A stretch of DNA of 21,255 nucleotides from an uncultured Caulobacter sp. (GTDB lineage Bacteria > Pseudomonadota > Alphaproteobacteria > Caulobacterales > Caulobacteraceae). Positions within the stretch are counted from its first letter, which is position 1; each line of letters begins with the position of its first letter. The notes under the pieces were generated by a model, which saw nothing but the letters and a program-made list of their open reading frames with translations, made no database searches and had not been told where the DNA came from. Below are positions 6,443 to 14,466 of the stretch, in pieces. The stretch is taken from contig NZ_CALCDX010000059.1 of assembly GCF_937900395.1 (NCBI RefSeq), positions 1 to 21,255 on the forward strand, given 5' to 3'. The translations under genes and the position numbers were made by a program.

Positions 6443-7210
6443 ATGTCAGCAGCCCCTCACCCCGCCGCACTCGACGCGCTTCGCCGCAAGGTCCGCGCCC
6501 TGGAAGCCCAGGACCGCGTGACCCGGGCGGTGCTGCCGTTCGGCGTGCCGCCGCTCGATGCGCGCCTGCCCGGCGGGGGCTTGGCGCTTGGAGCGCTGCA
6601 CGAGGTCGCGGGCGGCGCTGAAGAGGCGCTTTACGGCGCGACCGCCGCCCGGTTCGCGGCCGGCATCCTGGCCAGAGCGCAGGGCGAGGTCCTCTGGTGT
6701 CGGCGCCAGGCCGACCTGTTCGCGCCGTCCCTCGCCCAAGCCGGTCTTCCGCCCGGTCGGGTGATCTTCGCCGACGCCGGTGACGAGGCCGGCGTGCTGG
6801 CGGCGATGGAGGAAGGGCTGCGCTGGCCAGGCCTGGCCGGCGTGGTCGGCGAGGTGGGCAAGCTTTCGATGACCGCCTCGCGCCGGCTGCAGCTGGTCGC
6901 CGAGAAAAGCGGCCAGATCGCCATCGCGGTCCGAAGATGGCGGCGCACCGCCGATGCGGCCGATCTTGGCCAGCCGACGGCGGCCGAGACGCGGTGGCGG
7001 GTCTCGACCCTGCCCTCCTCGCCGCTGCCGCCCACGGTTCCCGGCGTGGGCCGAGCCCGCTGGTTCCTCGAACTCCTCCGCTGCAAGGCCGGCGACGCCT
7101 TCGACATCGAGCTAGAAGCCTGTGACGCAAAGGGTCATCTCCGTCTTCCTGCCGCGCTGGCCCACCGACCGGCTAGCCCGGATGCAGGGCAAAGCCGCGC
7201 CGTCGCCTGA
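6443..7210 (+). CDS. imuA: ImuA, RecA/SulA-like mutasome accessory protein
   Basis: This is a 255-residue first member of the SOS mutagenesis cassette. ImuA proteins are RecA-like without the full ATPase core and work with ImuB and DnaE2 in damage-induced mutagenesis. The N-terminal block with LPFGVPPLDARLPGGGLALG matches the family's degenerate Walker A region (PGGG in place of GPESSGKT). An in-frame start exists at 6335, but it would place the LexA box at 6411-6425 inside the gene, so ATG 6443 is used. There is no obvious Shine-Dalgarno sequence. The 3' end overlaps imuB by 89 bases in another frame, implying translational coupling. Confidence 0.92.
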   Translation: MSAAPHPAALDALRRKVRALEAQDRVTRAVLPFGVPPLDARLPGGGLALGALHEVAGGAEEALYGATAARFAAGILARAQGEVLWCRRQADLFAPSLAQAGLPPGRVIFADAGDEAGVLAAMEEGLRWPGLAGVVGEVGKLSMTASRRLQLVAEKSGQIAIAVRRWRRTADAADLGQPTAAETRWRVSTLPSSPLPPTVPGVGRARWFLELLRCKAGDAFDIELEACDAKGHLRLPAALAHRPASPDAGQSRAVA

Positions 7211-8645
7211 CACGCCGATCGTCATGGTCGGGCGGATCGGGCGTCGTCGCGCGGTGGCGCACATGAACCTCGCCGCGGCCAAGGCGGGGCTGCGGCTGGG
7301 CCAGGCGGTCGCCCACGCCACGGCCATGGTTCCGGGCCTCGTCCTGAACGACCTCGATCCGGACGGCGACAACGCCGCCCTGCAGCGGCTGGCGCTGTGG
7401 GCGCAGCGCCTCTACTCGCCGACCGTGGCGGCCGATCCGCCCGACGGCCTTGTCATCGACGCCACCGGCTGCGCCCATCTCTTCGGCGGCGAGGAGAAGA
7501 TGCTGATCGACATTCGCCGACGGCTCGCCAAGGCCGGCTATGGCGCCGCCGTCGCCATCGCCGACAGCTGGGGCGGCGCCCATGCCCTGGCCCGCTATTC
7601 GCGCCGCGCGGTGTTTGTGGTCCCGGCCGGCGGGCTTGGCCCACAGTTGAAGGACCTGCCGGTGGCGGCCCTGCGCCTGGCGCCGGACCTGGTCCACGCC
7701 TTGGCCAAGCCGGGCTTCGACACCATTGGCGAGCTGGAGGCGACGGCCACCGGCCCGCTGGCCCACCGCTTCGGCCTGGAGCCTGTCCGGCGTCTCAACC
7801 AGGCCTTCGCCCGCGAGCGCGAGCCGATCGAGCCGGTGTTCGCGCCCGAAACGCCGCGCGCGGCCAAGATCTTCGCCGAGCCGATCGGTGCGCCCGAAAC
7901 CCTGGCGCGCTACCTGACGGAATTGACCGTCGAGCTTTGCTCGACCCTGGAAGCCCAGTCTCTTGGGGCCAAGGGGATCGACGCCTGGTTCTATCGGGTC
8001 GACAACCGCATCGAGAGCGCCCGGATCGGCCTGTCGAGGCCGGCCCGCGACGCGCGGCGCCTAGCCAAGCTGCTCTGCGAGAAACTGGAAACGGTCGATC
8101 CAGGGTTTGGCGTCGACAAGATGGTCCTGGCCGCGCCAGGCGCCGAGCCGCTGACCTATAGCCAGGATGATGCGCTCGGGGGGCCGCGCGCGGCCGACCT
8201 CTCGGGCCTGATCGACACCCTGGCCGCGCGCCTGGGCCCAGAGTCGGTCTATCGCCTGGCCAGCGCTGAGAGCGACCTGCCCGAGCGCAGCGTGCGCAAG
8301 GCGGCGCCGGGCGAACCGGTCACGGCCTTCTCCTGGCCGGTCGACTGGCCAAGGCCGACCCGCTTCTTCCCCCGGCCCGAGCCGATCGAGACCGTGGCCC
8401 TGCTGCCCGACCAGCCGCCGGCTTCGTTCACCTGGCGGGGCGTGCGCCGGCGCGTGCGGCGCGCCGATGGGCCCGAGCGGGTGTTCGGCGAATGGTGGAA
8501 GAACGACGCGGAGCTGGCGCGCAGCAGAGACTACTTTCAGGTCGAGGACGAGGGCGGCGCGCGCTACTGGCTCTATCGCGACGGCGATGGCGAGGACGCC
8601 GCCACGGGCAGCCAGCGCTGGTTCATGGCCGGGGTGTTCGGATGA
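7122..8645 (+). CDS. imuB: ImuB, catalytically inactive Y-family polymerase homologue
   Basis: This is a 507-residue Y-family-related scaffold of the mutasome that bridges the beta clamp, ImuA and DnaE2. The N-terminus (VISVFLPRWPTDRLAR) aligns where active enzymes have MDAFYASVE, so the first catalytic acid is missing. The second motif reads IDATGCAHLFGGE in place of SLDEAYLD. Both changes are typical of ImuB and predict no polymerase activity. The start is a GTG at 7122, the only start that keeps the conserved first strand. No classical clamp-binding peptide was recognised with confidence. Its stop overlaps the dnaE2 start (ATGA at 8642-8645). Confidence 0.94.
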   Translation: MTQRVISVFLPRWPTDRLARMQGKAAPSPDTPIVMVGRIGRRRAVAHMNLAAAKAGLRLGQAVAHATAMVPGLVLNDLDPDGDNAALQRLALWAQRLYSPTVAADPPDGLVIDATGCAHLFGGEEKMLIDIRRRLAKAGYGAAVAIADSWGGAHALARYSRRAVFVVPAGGLGPQLKDLPVAALRLAPDLVHALAKPGFDTIGELEATATGPLAHRFGLEPVRRLNQAFAREREPIEPVFAPETPRAAKIFAEPIGAPETLARYLTELTVELCSTLEAQSLGAKGIDAWFYRVDNRIESARIGLSRPARDARRLAKLLCEKLETVDPGFGVDKMVLAAPGAEPLTYSQDDALGGPRAADLSGLIDTLAARLGPESVYRLASAESDLPERSVRKAAPGEPVTAFSWPVDWPRPTRFFPRPEPIETVALLPDQPPASFTWRGVRRRVRRADGPERVFGEWWKNDAELARSRDYFQVEDEGGARYWLYRDGDGEDAATGSQRWFMAGVFG

Positions 8646-11600
8646 GCTCCACGGATCAACCCTCTGAAGATCTTGGCGAATACGTCGAGCTGCAATGCGC
8701 CTCCCACTTTTCGCTGCTGCGCGGGGCGTCGTCCCCCGGCGAGCTGTTCGACGAGGCCGCTCGGCTCGGCTACCGGGCGCTGGCCATCTGCGATCGCAAC
8801 AGCCTAGCCGGCCTGGTGCGGGCCCACATCGCCGCCAAGGAAACCGGGGTTCGGCTGATCGTCGGCTGCGAGCTGGTCCTGCGCGACGGCATGACGATCG
8901 TGGTCCTGCCCACCGACCGGCCGGCCTATAGCCGCCTGTCGCGGATGCTGTCCTTGGGAAAGACGCGCGCGGGCAAGGGCGGCTGCGACCTTGATCTCAC
9001 CGATCTTGCCGCCCACGCCGAGGGCCTGATCGCCATCCTCGTGCCCGAGGACGCCGACGAGACCACCGCTCAGCAGCTGGGCAAGCTCGCGGGCGTTTTC
9101 GGCCCGGACGCACATGTCGCCCTGACCTTGCGCCGACGGCCTGGCGACGCGCTGCGGCTCTATGAGCTCGAGCAGATGGCCCTCGCCTCCGGCGTCACGC
9201 CCGTGGTCACCAATAGGGTGCTCTTCCACGAGAAGGACCGGCGGCTGCTGCAGGACGTCGTCACCTGCATTCGCGAGAACACCACGATCGACGATGTCGG
9301 CTTCAAGCGCGATCGGCACGCCGACCGCTATCTGAAAGCGCCCGCCGAGATCCTTCGCCTCTTCCCCCGCCACCGCGCCGCCGTCGCCGCTTCGGTGGCG
9401 ATCGCCAAGCGCTGCCGGTTCTCGCTGTCCGAACTCAGCTATCAGTATCCCCGCGAAGTGGTCGCCGACGGTGAGACCGCCCAGCAGACCCTGGAGCGCC
9501 TGACGTGGGAAGGCGCGGCCCGGCGTTTTCCGGACGGGGTGACGCCGGACGTCCGCAGGATCCTTGAGCACGAACTGAGACTGATCGGGCAGCTGGGCTA
9601 TGCGCCCTACTTCCTCACCGTCAATTCGATCGTGGCCTACTCCAAGAGCCAGGACATCCTCTGCCAGGGACGCGGCTCGGCCGCCAACTCGGCCGTCTGC
9701 TACGTGCTCGGCATCACCTCGATCGATCCCGAGCGCAACGACCTGCTGTTCGAGCGCTTCGTCAGCGCCGAGCGCGACGAGCCGCCCGACATCGACGTCG
9801 ATTTCGAGCACGCCCGCCGCGAGACGGTGATGCAGTGGATCTTCGACACCTATGGCCGCCATCGCTCGGCCATCGTCGCGGTCGTGCAACGGTTTCGGCC
9901 GCGCGGCGCGGTGCGCGATGTCGGCAAGGTGCTGGGTCTCCCGGAGGACATGACCAAGGGGCTCTCCAGCCAGATCTGGAGCTTCTCGCGTGAGCAGATC
10001 GAGGAAAAGCACGCCCGCGGCATCGGGCTTGATCTCTCCGACCGGCGCCTGCGCCTGACCCTGGAGCTGGCCCAGGTGCTGCTCAACACGCCGCGCCATT
10101 TTAGCCAGCACCCCGGCGGGTTCGTCCTGACCCACGACCGCCTGGACGAGCTTGTCCCGATCGAGCCGGCGCGAATGAAGGACCGCCAGATCATCGAGTG
10201 GGACAAGGACGACATCGACGAACTGAAGTTCATGAAAGTCGATGTCCTCGGCCTAGGCATGATGACCTGCCTCAAGCGCGGCCTGGATTTGCTCAAGGAC
10301 GCCAAGGGAATCGCGCTGGATCTTGCCACCATCCCGCCCGAGGATCCGCGCACCTACGCCATGATCCGCCGGGCCGACACCTTGGGCGTCTTCCAGATCG
10401 AAAGCCGGGCCCAGATGGCCATGCTGCCGCGCATGAAGCCGCGCTCGTTCTACGACCTGGTCATCGAGGTGGCGATCGTCCGGCCCGGGCCGATCCAGGG
10501 CGACATGGTCCATCCCTATCTTCGCCGGCGCGAGGGCAAGGAGCCCGTCACCTATCCCAAGCCCGAGCTGGAAAAAGTGCTGGGCAAGACCCTGGGCGTG
10601 CCGCTCTTCCAGGAGCAGGCCATGCGCGTGGCGATCGAGTGCGCCGGCTTCACCCCCGGCGAGGCCGACCAGCTGCGGCGGGCCATGGCCACCTTCAAGT
10701 TCACCGGCGGGGTCAGCCACTTCAAGGACAAGCTGGTGGGCGGCATGGTCGCCCGCGGCTATCCGCCCGAGTTCGCGCAAGCGACCTTCAGCCAGCTTGA
10801 GGGCTTTGGCTCCTACGGTTTTCCCGAAAGCCATGCGGCCAGCTTCGCGCTCCTGGCCTACGCCTCCTCCTGGCTCAAGTGCCATCACCCCGAGGTCTTC
10901 TGCGCGGCCCTGCTCAACAGCCAGCCAATGGGCTTCTACCAGCCGGCCCAGATCGTCCGCGACGCCATTGAGCACGGGGTCGAGGTTCGGCCCATCTGCA
11001 TCAACGCCTCGCGCTGGGACTGCACGCTGGAGGAAGCCGCCGACGGGTCCCTGGCCGTGCGACTAGGGCTGCGCATGGTCGGCAAGCTGGCCGAAGCCGA
11101 CGCCGCGCGCCTGGTCCTCGCCCGTGCCGAGGAGCCTTACCGGTCGATCGACGACGCCTGGCGCCGGGCGAGGATTGGCCCGGGGGCCTTGTCGCGCCTA
11201 GCCGAGGCCGATGCGTTCCGGCCCAGCCTGGGCCTTGCCCGCCGTGAGGCCGGCTGGAAGATCAAGGGCCTGAGAGATACGGCCTTGCCCCTCTTCGATC
11301 AGCCGGGCGCCTCGGATCTCAACGAGCCGGCCCTGACCCTCAAGCCCATGACCGAGGGCCGCGAGATCGTCGAGGACTATGGCCATGTCGGCCTGTCGCT
11401 GCGCCGCCACCCGCTGGCCCTCCTGCGCGAGGACCTCGCCGCCCGCGGCTACAAGCCCTGCCAGGCCGCCGCCAGCGGTCGCGACCGCCAGTTCATCCGC
11501 ACGGCTGGCCTGGTGCTCGTCCGGCAGATGCCCGGCACGGCCAAGGGCGTGATGTTCATGACCCTGGAGGACGAGACCGGCGTCTCCAACCTCGTGATCT

Positions 11601-11806
11601 GGAAGACGCTCTACGAAAAGCAGACGCGGGTCGCACTTTCGGCCCACCTCCTGGGCGTGGAGGGCCGCATCCAGCGCGAGGGCGAGGTCGTTCACCTGGT
11701 GGCCTACAAGCTGCACGACCTGGGCGACATCCTGTCTGGCCTGCAGGACCGAGGCGTCGATGGAGGCGACCTCTCCTGGGCGCGCCGTAGCCGCAATTTC
11801 TGCTGA
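8642..11806 (+). CDS. dnaE2: Error-prone DNA polymerase III alpha subunit DnaE2 (ImuC)
   Basis: This 1054-residue C-family polymerase does the lesion bypass in the ImuA-ImuB-DnaE2 mutasome. In order there is an N-terminal PHP domain (ELQCASHFSLLRGASSP, then GYRALAICDRNSLAGLVRAH), the palm with catalytic aspartates in PDIDVDFEHARRE at about residues 382-394, a fingers region with IVRPGPIQGDMVHPYL, helix-hairpin-helix material near EGFGSYGFPESHAASF, and a C-terminal OB fold (GVMFMTLEDETGVSNLVIW). The ATG at 8642 overlaps the imuB stop. The frame is open 150 bases further upstream inside imuB, but that part encodes a low-complexity shadow. Length and motifs agree with a functional enzyme. alkB follows after seven bases. 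Confidence 0.97.
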   Translation: MSSTDQPSEDLGEYVELQCASHFSLLRGASSPGELFDEAARLGYRALAICDRNSLAGLVRAHIAAKETGVRLIVGCELVLRDGMTIVVLPTDRPAYSRLSRMLSLGKTRAGKGGCDLDLTDLAAHAEGLIAILVPEDADETTAQQLGKLAGVFGPDAHVALTLRRRPGDALRLYELEQMALASGVTPVVTNRVLFHEKDRRLLQDVVTCIRENTTIDDVGFKRDRHADRYLKAPAEILRLFPRHRAAVAASVAIAKRCRFSLSELSYQYPREVVADGETAQQTLERLTWEGAARRFPDGVTPDVRRILEHELRLIGQLGYAPYFLTVNSIVAYSKSQDILCQGRGSAANSAVCYVLGITSIDPERNDLLFERFVSAERDEPPDIDVDFEHARRETVMQWIFDTYGRHRSAIVAVVQRFRPRGAVRDVGKVLGLPEDMTKGLSSQIWSFSREQIEEKHARGIGLDLSDRRLRLTLELAQVLLNTPRHFSQHPGGFVLTHDRLDELVPIEPARMKDRQIIEWDKDDIDELKFMKVDVLGLGMMTCLKRGLDLLKDAKGIALDLATIPPEDPRTYAMIRRADTLGVFQIESRAQMAMLPRMKPRSFYDLVIEVAIVRPGPIQGDMVHPYLRRREGKEPVTYPKPELEKVLGKTLGVPLFQEQAMRVAIECAGFTPGEADQLRRAMATFKFTGGVSHFKDKLVGGMVARGYPPEFAQATFSQLEGFGSYGFPESHAASFALLAYASSWLKCHHPEVFCAALLNSQPMGFYQPAQIVRDAIEHGVEVRPICINASRWDCTLEEAADGSLAVRLGLRMVGKLAEADAARLVLARAEEPYRSIDDAWRRARIGPGALSRLAEADAFRPSLGLARREAGWKIKGLRDTALPLFDQPGASDLNEPALTLKPMTEGREIVEDYGHVGLSLRRHPLALLREDLAARGYKPCQAAASGRDRQFIRTAGLVLVRQMPGTAKGVMFMTLEDETGVSNLVIWKTLYEKQTRVALSAHLLGVEGRIQREGEVVHLVAYKLHDLGDILSGLQDRGVDGGDLSWARRSRNFC

Positions 11807-11813
11807 GGCGCCA

Positions 11814-12398
11814 ATGATCGACACCCAACCCTTGCTGTTCGACCTGCCCCTGGCGCCCAGGACTCCCTGGCCGGAAGGCTTTCGCTACCAGGCCGAGCTG
11901 ATCGACGCGGCCGAGGAACGCGACCTCGTCGCCAGCTTCCAGGATCTGCCGTTCAAGGCCTATGAGCATCTGGGCTATTTTGGAAATCGCCGCATCGCCG
12001 GCTTTGGCTGGCGCCAGGACGAGGGCGGCCGGATGGTCGAGAACGGCGAACCGATCCCCGACCTGCTGCTGCCGTTGCTGGACAAGGTCGCGGCCTTCAC
12101 CGGCCTGGCGCGTGACAGTTTCCGCCATGCCCTGGTCACCGAATATTCGCCGGGCGCGGGGATCGGCTGGCATCGCGACCGGCCGCCGGCCGTGGCGATC
12201 GCCGGGGTCTCGCTTCTATCGCCCTGCCACTTTCGCCTCAGGCGCAAGGCCGGGGACCGCTGGGACCGCGCGTCGATCATTGCCGCGCCCCGCTCGGCCT
12301 ATCTGATGGCCGGTCCGGCGCGCAGCGACTGGCAGCACAGCATCCCCGCGCTCGAGGCGCTGCGCTATTCGGTGACGTTCCGGACCGTGCGGCGCTAG
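11814..12398 (+). CDS. alkB: AlkB-family Fe(II)/2-oxoglutarate dioxygenase (alkylation repair)
   Basis: This 194-residue enzyme would oxidatively remove N-alkyl groups (1-methyladenine, 3-methylcytosine) from DNA. The jelly-roll metal triad is complete: His120 and Asp122 in GWHRD, and His175 in WQHSIP. The 2-oxoglutarate arginines are in LRYSVTFRTVR (R184, R190). The ATG at 11814 starts seven bases after the dnaE2 stop with a GAGG sequence in the gap. An in-frame ATG at 11760 lies inside dnaE2 and is less likely. The spacing makes it the fourth gene of the LexA-controlled imu operon, joining error-free reversal of alkylation to mutagenic bypass. It ends in a CTAG shared with the convergent gene. 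Confidence 0.94.
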   Translation: MIDTQPLLFDLPLAPRTPWPEGFRYQAELIDAAEERDLVASFQDLPFKAYEHLGYFGNRRIAGFGWRQDEGGRMVENGEPIPDLLLPLLDKVAAFTGLARDSFRHALVTEYSPGAGIGWHRDRPPAVAIAGVSLLSPCHFRLRRKAGDRWDRASIIAAPRSAYLMAGPARSDWQHSIPALEALRYSVTFRTVRR

Positions 12399-12772
12399 AC
12401 GCGCCAGCCGACCAGGAACGTCTCGATCAGGGTCTTGGCCAAGCCTTCGAACCGGGCGGCGGCCGCGACCGGGACGCGGGCGGTCAAACCGCCCGGGAAC
12501 TTGGCCAGAGCGCCGCCGGTCAGAGCGATTTGCAGCTCCAACTGGCCGCGCGCGTCACGCGGCTCCGCATCCGGACCAAGACCCAAAACCTTTGCGTCGG
12601 CAGGTATGGCGAACTCGTAGGTGACGACTTTGCTGGCGGCGGCGGCATAGGCCAGGAAGCGCTCTTGGCGCTCGGCGACGCCCGCCAGATCGAGGATCTC
12701 GGCGCTCGTCTCGACCGTCAGGTCGCCCCCGAACGGAGAGGACGCGGTGTTCGCCACCGATCGCTTGTGCAT
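12395..12772 (-). CDS. Conserved hypothetical protein, 125 aa
   Basis: I do not recognise the family. It is a soluble 125-residue protein with alternating hydrophobic strands (KVVTYEFAIPADAKVLGLG, QLELQIALTGG), suggesting a beta-rich fold, and a C-terminal helix (FEGLAKTLIETFLVGWRV). There is no signal peptide. The ATG at 12772 has no Shine-Dalgarno sequence; a -10-like TATATC lies about eight bases upstream inside a small palindrome, compatible with a very short leader. The stop codon overlaps that of alkB (CTAG). Confidence 0.65.
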   Translation of the reverse strand: MHKRSVANTASSPFGGDLTVETSAEILDLAGVAERQERFLAYAAAASKVVTYEFAIPADAKVLGLGPDAEPRDARGQLELQIALTGGALAKFPGGLTARVPVAAAARFEGLAKTLIETFLVGWRV

Positions 12773-12773
12773 G

Positions 12774-12787
12774 CCCTAGATATAGGG
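12774..12787 (-). promoter_or_regulatory. Candidate promoter palindrome CCCTA-N4-TAGGG
   Basis: CCCTAGATATAGGG lies one base outside the start codon of the minus-strand gene at 12772. On that strand it reads CCCTATATCTAGGG and contains a -10-like TATATC. It may be a core promoter or a small operator; the support is positional only. The rest of the gap to 12984 shows no clear element. Confidence 0.3.
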
Positions 12788-12984
12788 ACGCCCCGTGGAT
12801 TTTCGAGAGGTTGGCCGGCCCGCGGGCGCTAGAGGGCGAACACGACGGACCGGCTTTCCCGCCCGCCAAACTCACGCGACGGACGGTATTTCAGCGTCCG
12901 ATGCGGCAGCCAAGTTTCACACCCGCCGACGACGCAGAATCCTTTCGCCACGCAAAGCGTTGTCTTGCCGCCAGGAGATCGCCC

Positions 12985-13215
12985 ATGCCCGACACCCAGA
13001 CCTATCGCGTCCATGCGCGCGGCGAAGACGCCAGCCATGGCCACGCGGTTGACGCCGTCAGCTTCGAAGATGCGGCGGTTGCCTTTGTCGAGCTCTGGCA
13101 TCCGCCGGTTGACGCCGACAACGAGATCTCGCTGATTGTGCGGGAGACCGAAAGCGGGGTGGAGCACTGCTTCCGCATCGATCTGGACAGCGGCGAGGCC
13201 GCGCCCTGCCAGTAG
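12985..13215 (+). CDS. Small conserved hypothetical protein, 76 aa
   Basis: This is a 76-residue acidic soluble protein of unknown function, possibly one of the small alphaproteobacterial DUF families. The pattern of a short beta-strand start (QTYRVHARGED), a helix (SFEDAAVAFVELWHP) and a beta hairpin (EISLIVRETESGVEHCFRIDL) looks like a small alpha/beta domain. The ATG at 12985 has an AGGAG sequence eight bases upstream, and longer in-frame readings begin in non-coding-looking sequence. It lies 87 bases before ku on the same strand. Confidence 0.75.
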   Translation: MPDTQTYRVHARGEDASHGHAVDAVSFEDAAVAFVELWHPPVDADNEISLIVRETESGVEHCFRIDLDSGEAAPCQ

Positions 13216-13224
13216 AGACTGGCC

Positions 13225-13249
13225 AGAACGAATCACTCCCTGCCCCGTT
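13225..13249 (+). promoter_or_regulatory. Candidate EcfG-type (general stress) promoter before ku
   Basis: AGAAC (13225-13229), 16 bases, then CGTT (13246-13249) is one mismatch from the alphaproteobacterial EcfG consensus GGAAC-N16/17-CGTT. It lies about 55 bases before the ku start codon. This is short-motif evidence only. Confidence 0.35.
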
Positions 13250-13302
13250 GAGTCGAGTCTTCGCGGCCCGGCGCTCCTGCCGGCCCTCACGGAAGCAAGA
13301 CC

Positions 13303-14187
13303 ATGGCCGGCTATCGCCCCACCTGGCAGGGACACCTTCGCCTTTCGCTCGTCACCTGCCCGGTGGCGCTCTACACCGCGACCAATTCCGGCGGCGAGGT
13401 CCATTTCAACCTGATCAATCCGGAGACCAACAACCGGATCAAGATGGTCACCACCGACCCCGACACCGGGCCAATCGAGCGCGCGAAACTGGTCAAGGGC
13501 TACGAGTTCGAGAAGGGCCAGTACGTCCTGCTCACCAACGAGGAGATCGCCTCGGTCAGGCTGGAGAGCACCAAGACCATCGACATCGAGCGCTTCGTGC
13601 CCGAGGCCGACATCGATCGCCTCTATTGGGACAACCCCTACTACCTCGCGCCCGACGGCAAGCTGGCCCAGGAAGCCTTCAGCGTCATCCGCGAAGCTAT
13701 GGCGCGCTCGGGGCAGATCGCGCTCGGCCGGGTCGTCATGTCAACGCGCGAGCGCCTGCTGGCGCTGGAGCCGCGCGGCAAGGGCATCCTGGCCTACACG
13801 CTGCGCACCGAGGCGGAGGTGCGCGCCGAGGACGAGATCTTCGGGGCGATCAGCGACAAGGCGCCGGACGCGGCGATGATCTCCATCGCCGAGAAGATCA
13901 TCCAGCAGCAGGAAGGCCCGTTCGACCCCAGCCAGTTCACCGACCGCTATGAGGAGGCGCTGAAGGCCCTGATCGCCGACAAGCGCAAGGGCCACAAGGT
14001 GGCCAAGGTCGCCGAGCCGGACGACACCAATGTCGTGGACGTGATGGCGGCGCTGCGGGCGAGCCTCGGCGGCGCGCCCGGCGCGAAGACCAAGTCGCAG
14101 AAGACCGCGACCAGAGCCTCCGGCCGAGCGACGAAGGCAGCCGCGCCGGCGCCCACCAAGGCGCCGGCGCGCCGCAAGGCCGGCTAG
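13303..14187 (+). CDS. ku: Ku protein, non-homologous end joining
   Basis: Bacterial Ku is a homodimeric ring that threads onto double-strand DNA ends and recruits LigD. This 294-residue protein has the complete single Ku core, starting with the family's WQGHLRLSLVTCPVALY and including LVKGYEFEKGQYVLLTNEEI, the LERFVP-like IERFVPEADID and LYWDNPYYLAPD. The C-terminal tail (from about residue 245) is Lys/Ala/Pro-rich low complexity, the basic extension linked in other Ku proteins to DNA binding and threading. No ligD is present in this window, so its partner must lie elsewhere. The ATG at 13303 is supported by a GGAAG sequence and by homology. The stop shares a CTAG with the convergent small gene. 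Confidence 0.96.
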   Translation: MAGYRPTWQGHLRLSLVTCPVALYTATNSGGEVHFNLINPETNNRIKMVTTDPDTGPIERAKLVKGYEFEKGQYVLLTNEEIASVRLESTKTIDIERFVPEADIDRLYWDNPYYLAPDGKLAQEAFSVIREAMARSGQIALGRVVMSTRERLLALEPRGKGILAYTLRTEAEVRAEDEIFGAISDKAPDAAMISIAEKIIQQQEGPFDPSQFTDRYEEALKALIADKRKGHKVAKVAEPDDTNVVDVMAALRASLGGAPGAKTKSQKTATRASGRATKAAAPAPTKAPARRKAG

Positions 14188-14366
14188 GCCTTCTGGCGGT
14201 CGCCCTTGTCGCCTTGGCCGCGTCCCGCGTCATGGCTTGAGTGGCGGCGCTGGTCGGCGGCCGACGATTTGCCGACATCGACCACCTCGGAGAAGTGGCC
14301 TTTGTCGTCACGACGCACATAGCGCTTGTCACCAGGCGTGGGCTCGATCAGTTCACGTTTGGACAT
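14184..14366 (-). CDS. Small conserved hypothetical protein, 60 aa
   Basis: This very polar 60-residue protein begins MSKRELIEPTPGDKRYVRRD and continues with a GHFSEVVDVGKSSAADQR motif. Such proteins are widespread in Alphaproteobacteria, but I know of no assigned function. The composition (Lys, Arg, Asp, Gly, Ser) suggests an intrinsically disordered or nucleic-acid-associated protein; this is inference. The ATG at 14366 has a GGGAG sequence upstream; a longer in-frame reading to 14495 lacks one and runs across the divergent promoter region. Its stop overlaps ku (CTAG). Confidence 0.8.
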   Translation of the reverse strand: MSKRELIEPTPGDKRYVRRDDKGHFSEVVDVGKSSAADQRRHSSHDAGRGQGDKGDRQKA

Positions 14367-14466
14367 GGCGGTAAGTCTCCCTTTCGAAAGACGAATCCGC
14401 AGGCCAGCCAAACTGTTCCGCACCGGGCCGCTGGAACGACGTCCCGGCGGTGACGGTTGTCGTGGC

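Noticed and set aside
8804..10135. A long minus-strand open frame (443 codons) inside dnaE2
   Set aside because: It lies opposite a fully motif-supported polymerase gene and its protein is Gly/Arg/His-rich without any recognisable domain. It is a high-GC shadow.
14433..14458. GGAAC-N17-GGTT before the ExoIII-like gene as an EcfG promoter
   Set aside because: The -10 half is imperfect (GGTT, not CGTT) and the start lies only about nine bases downstream; too weak to annotate.
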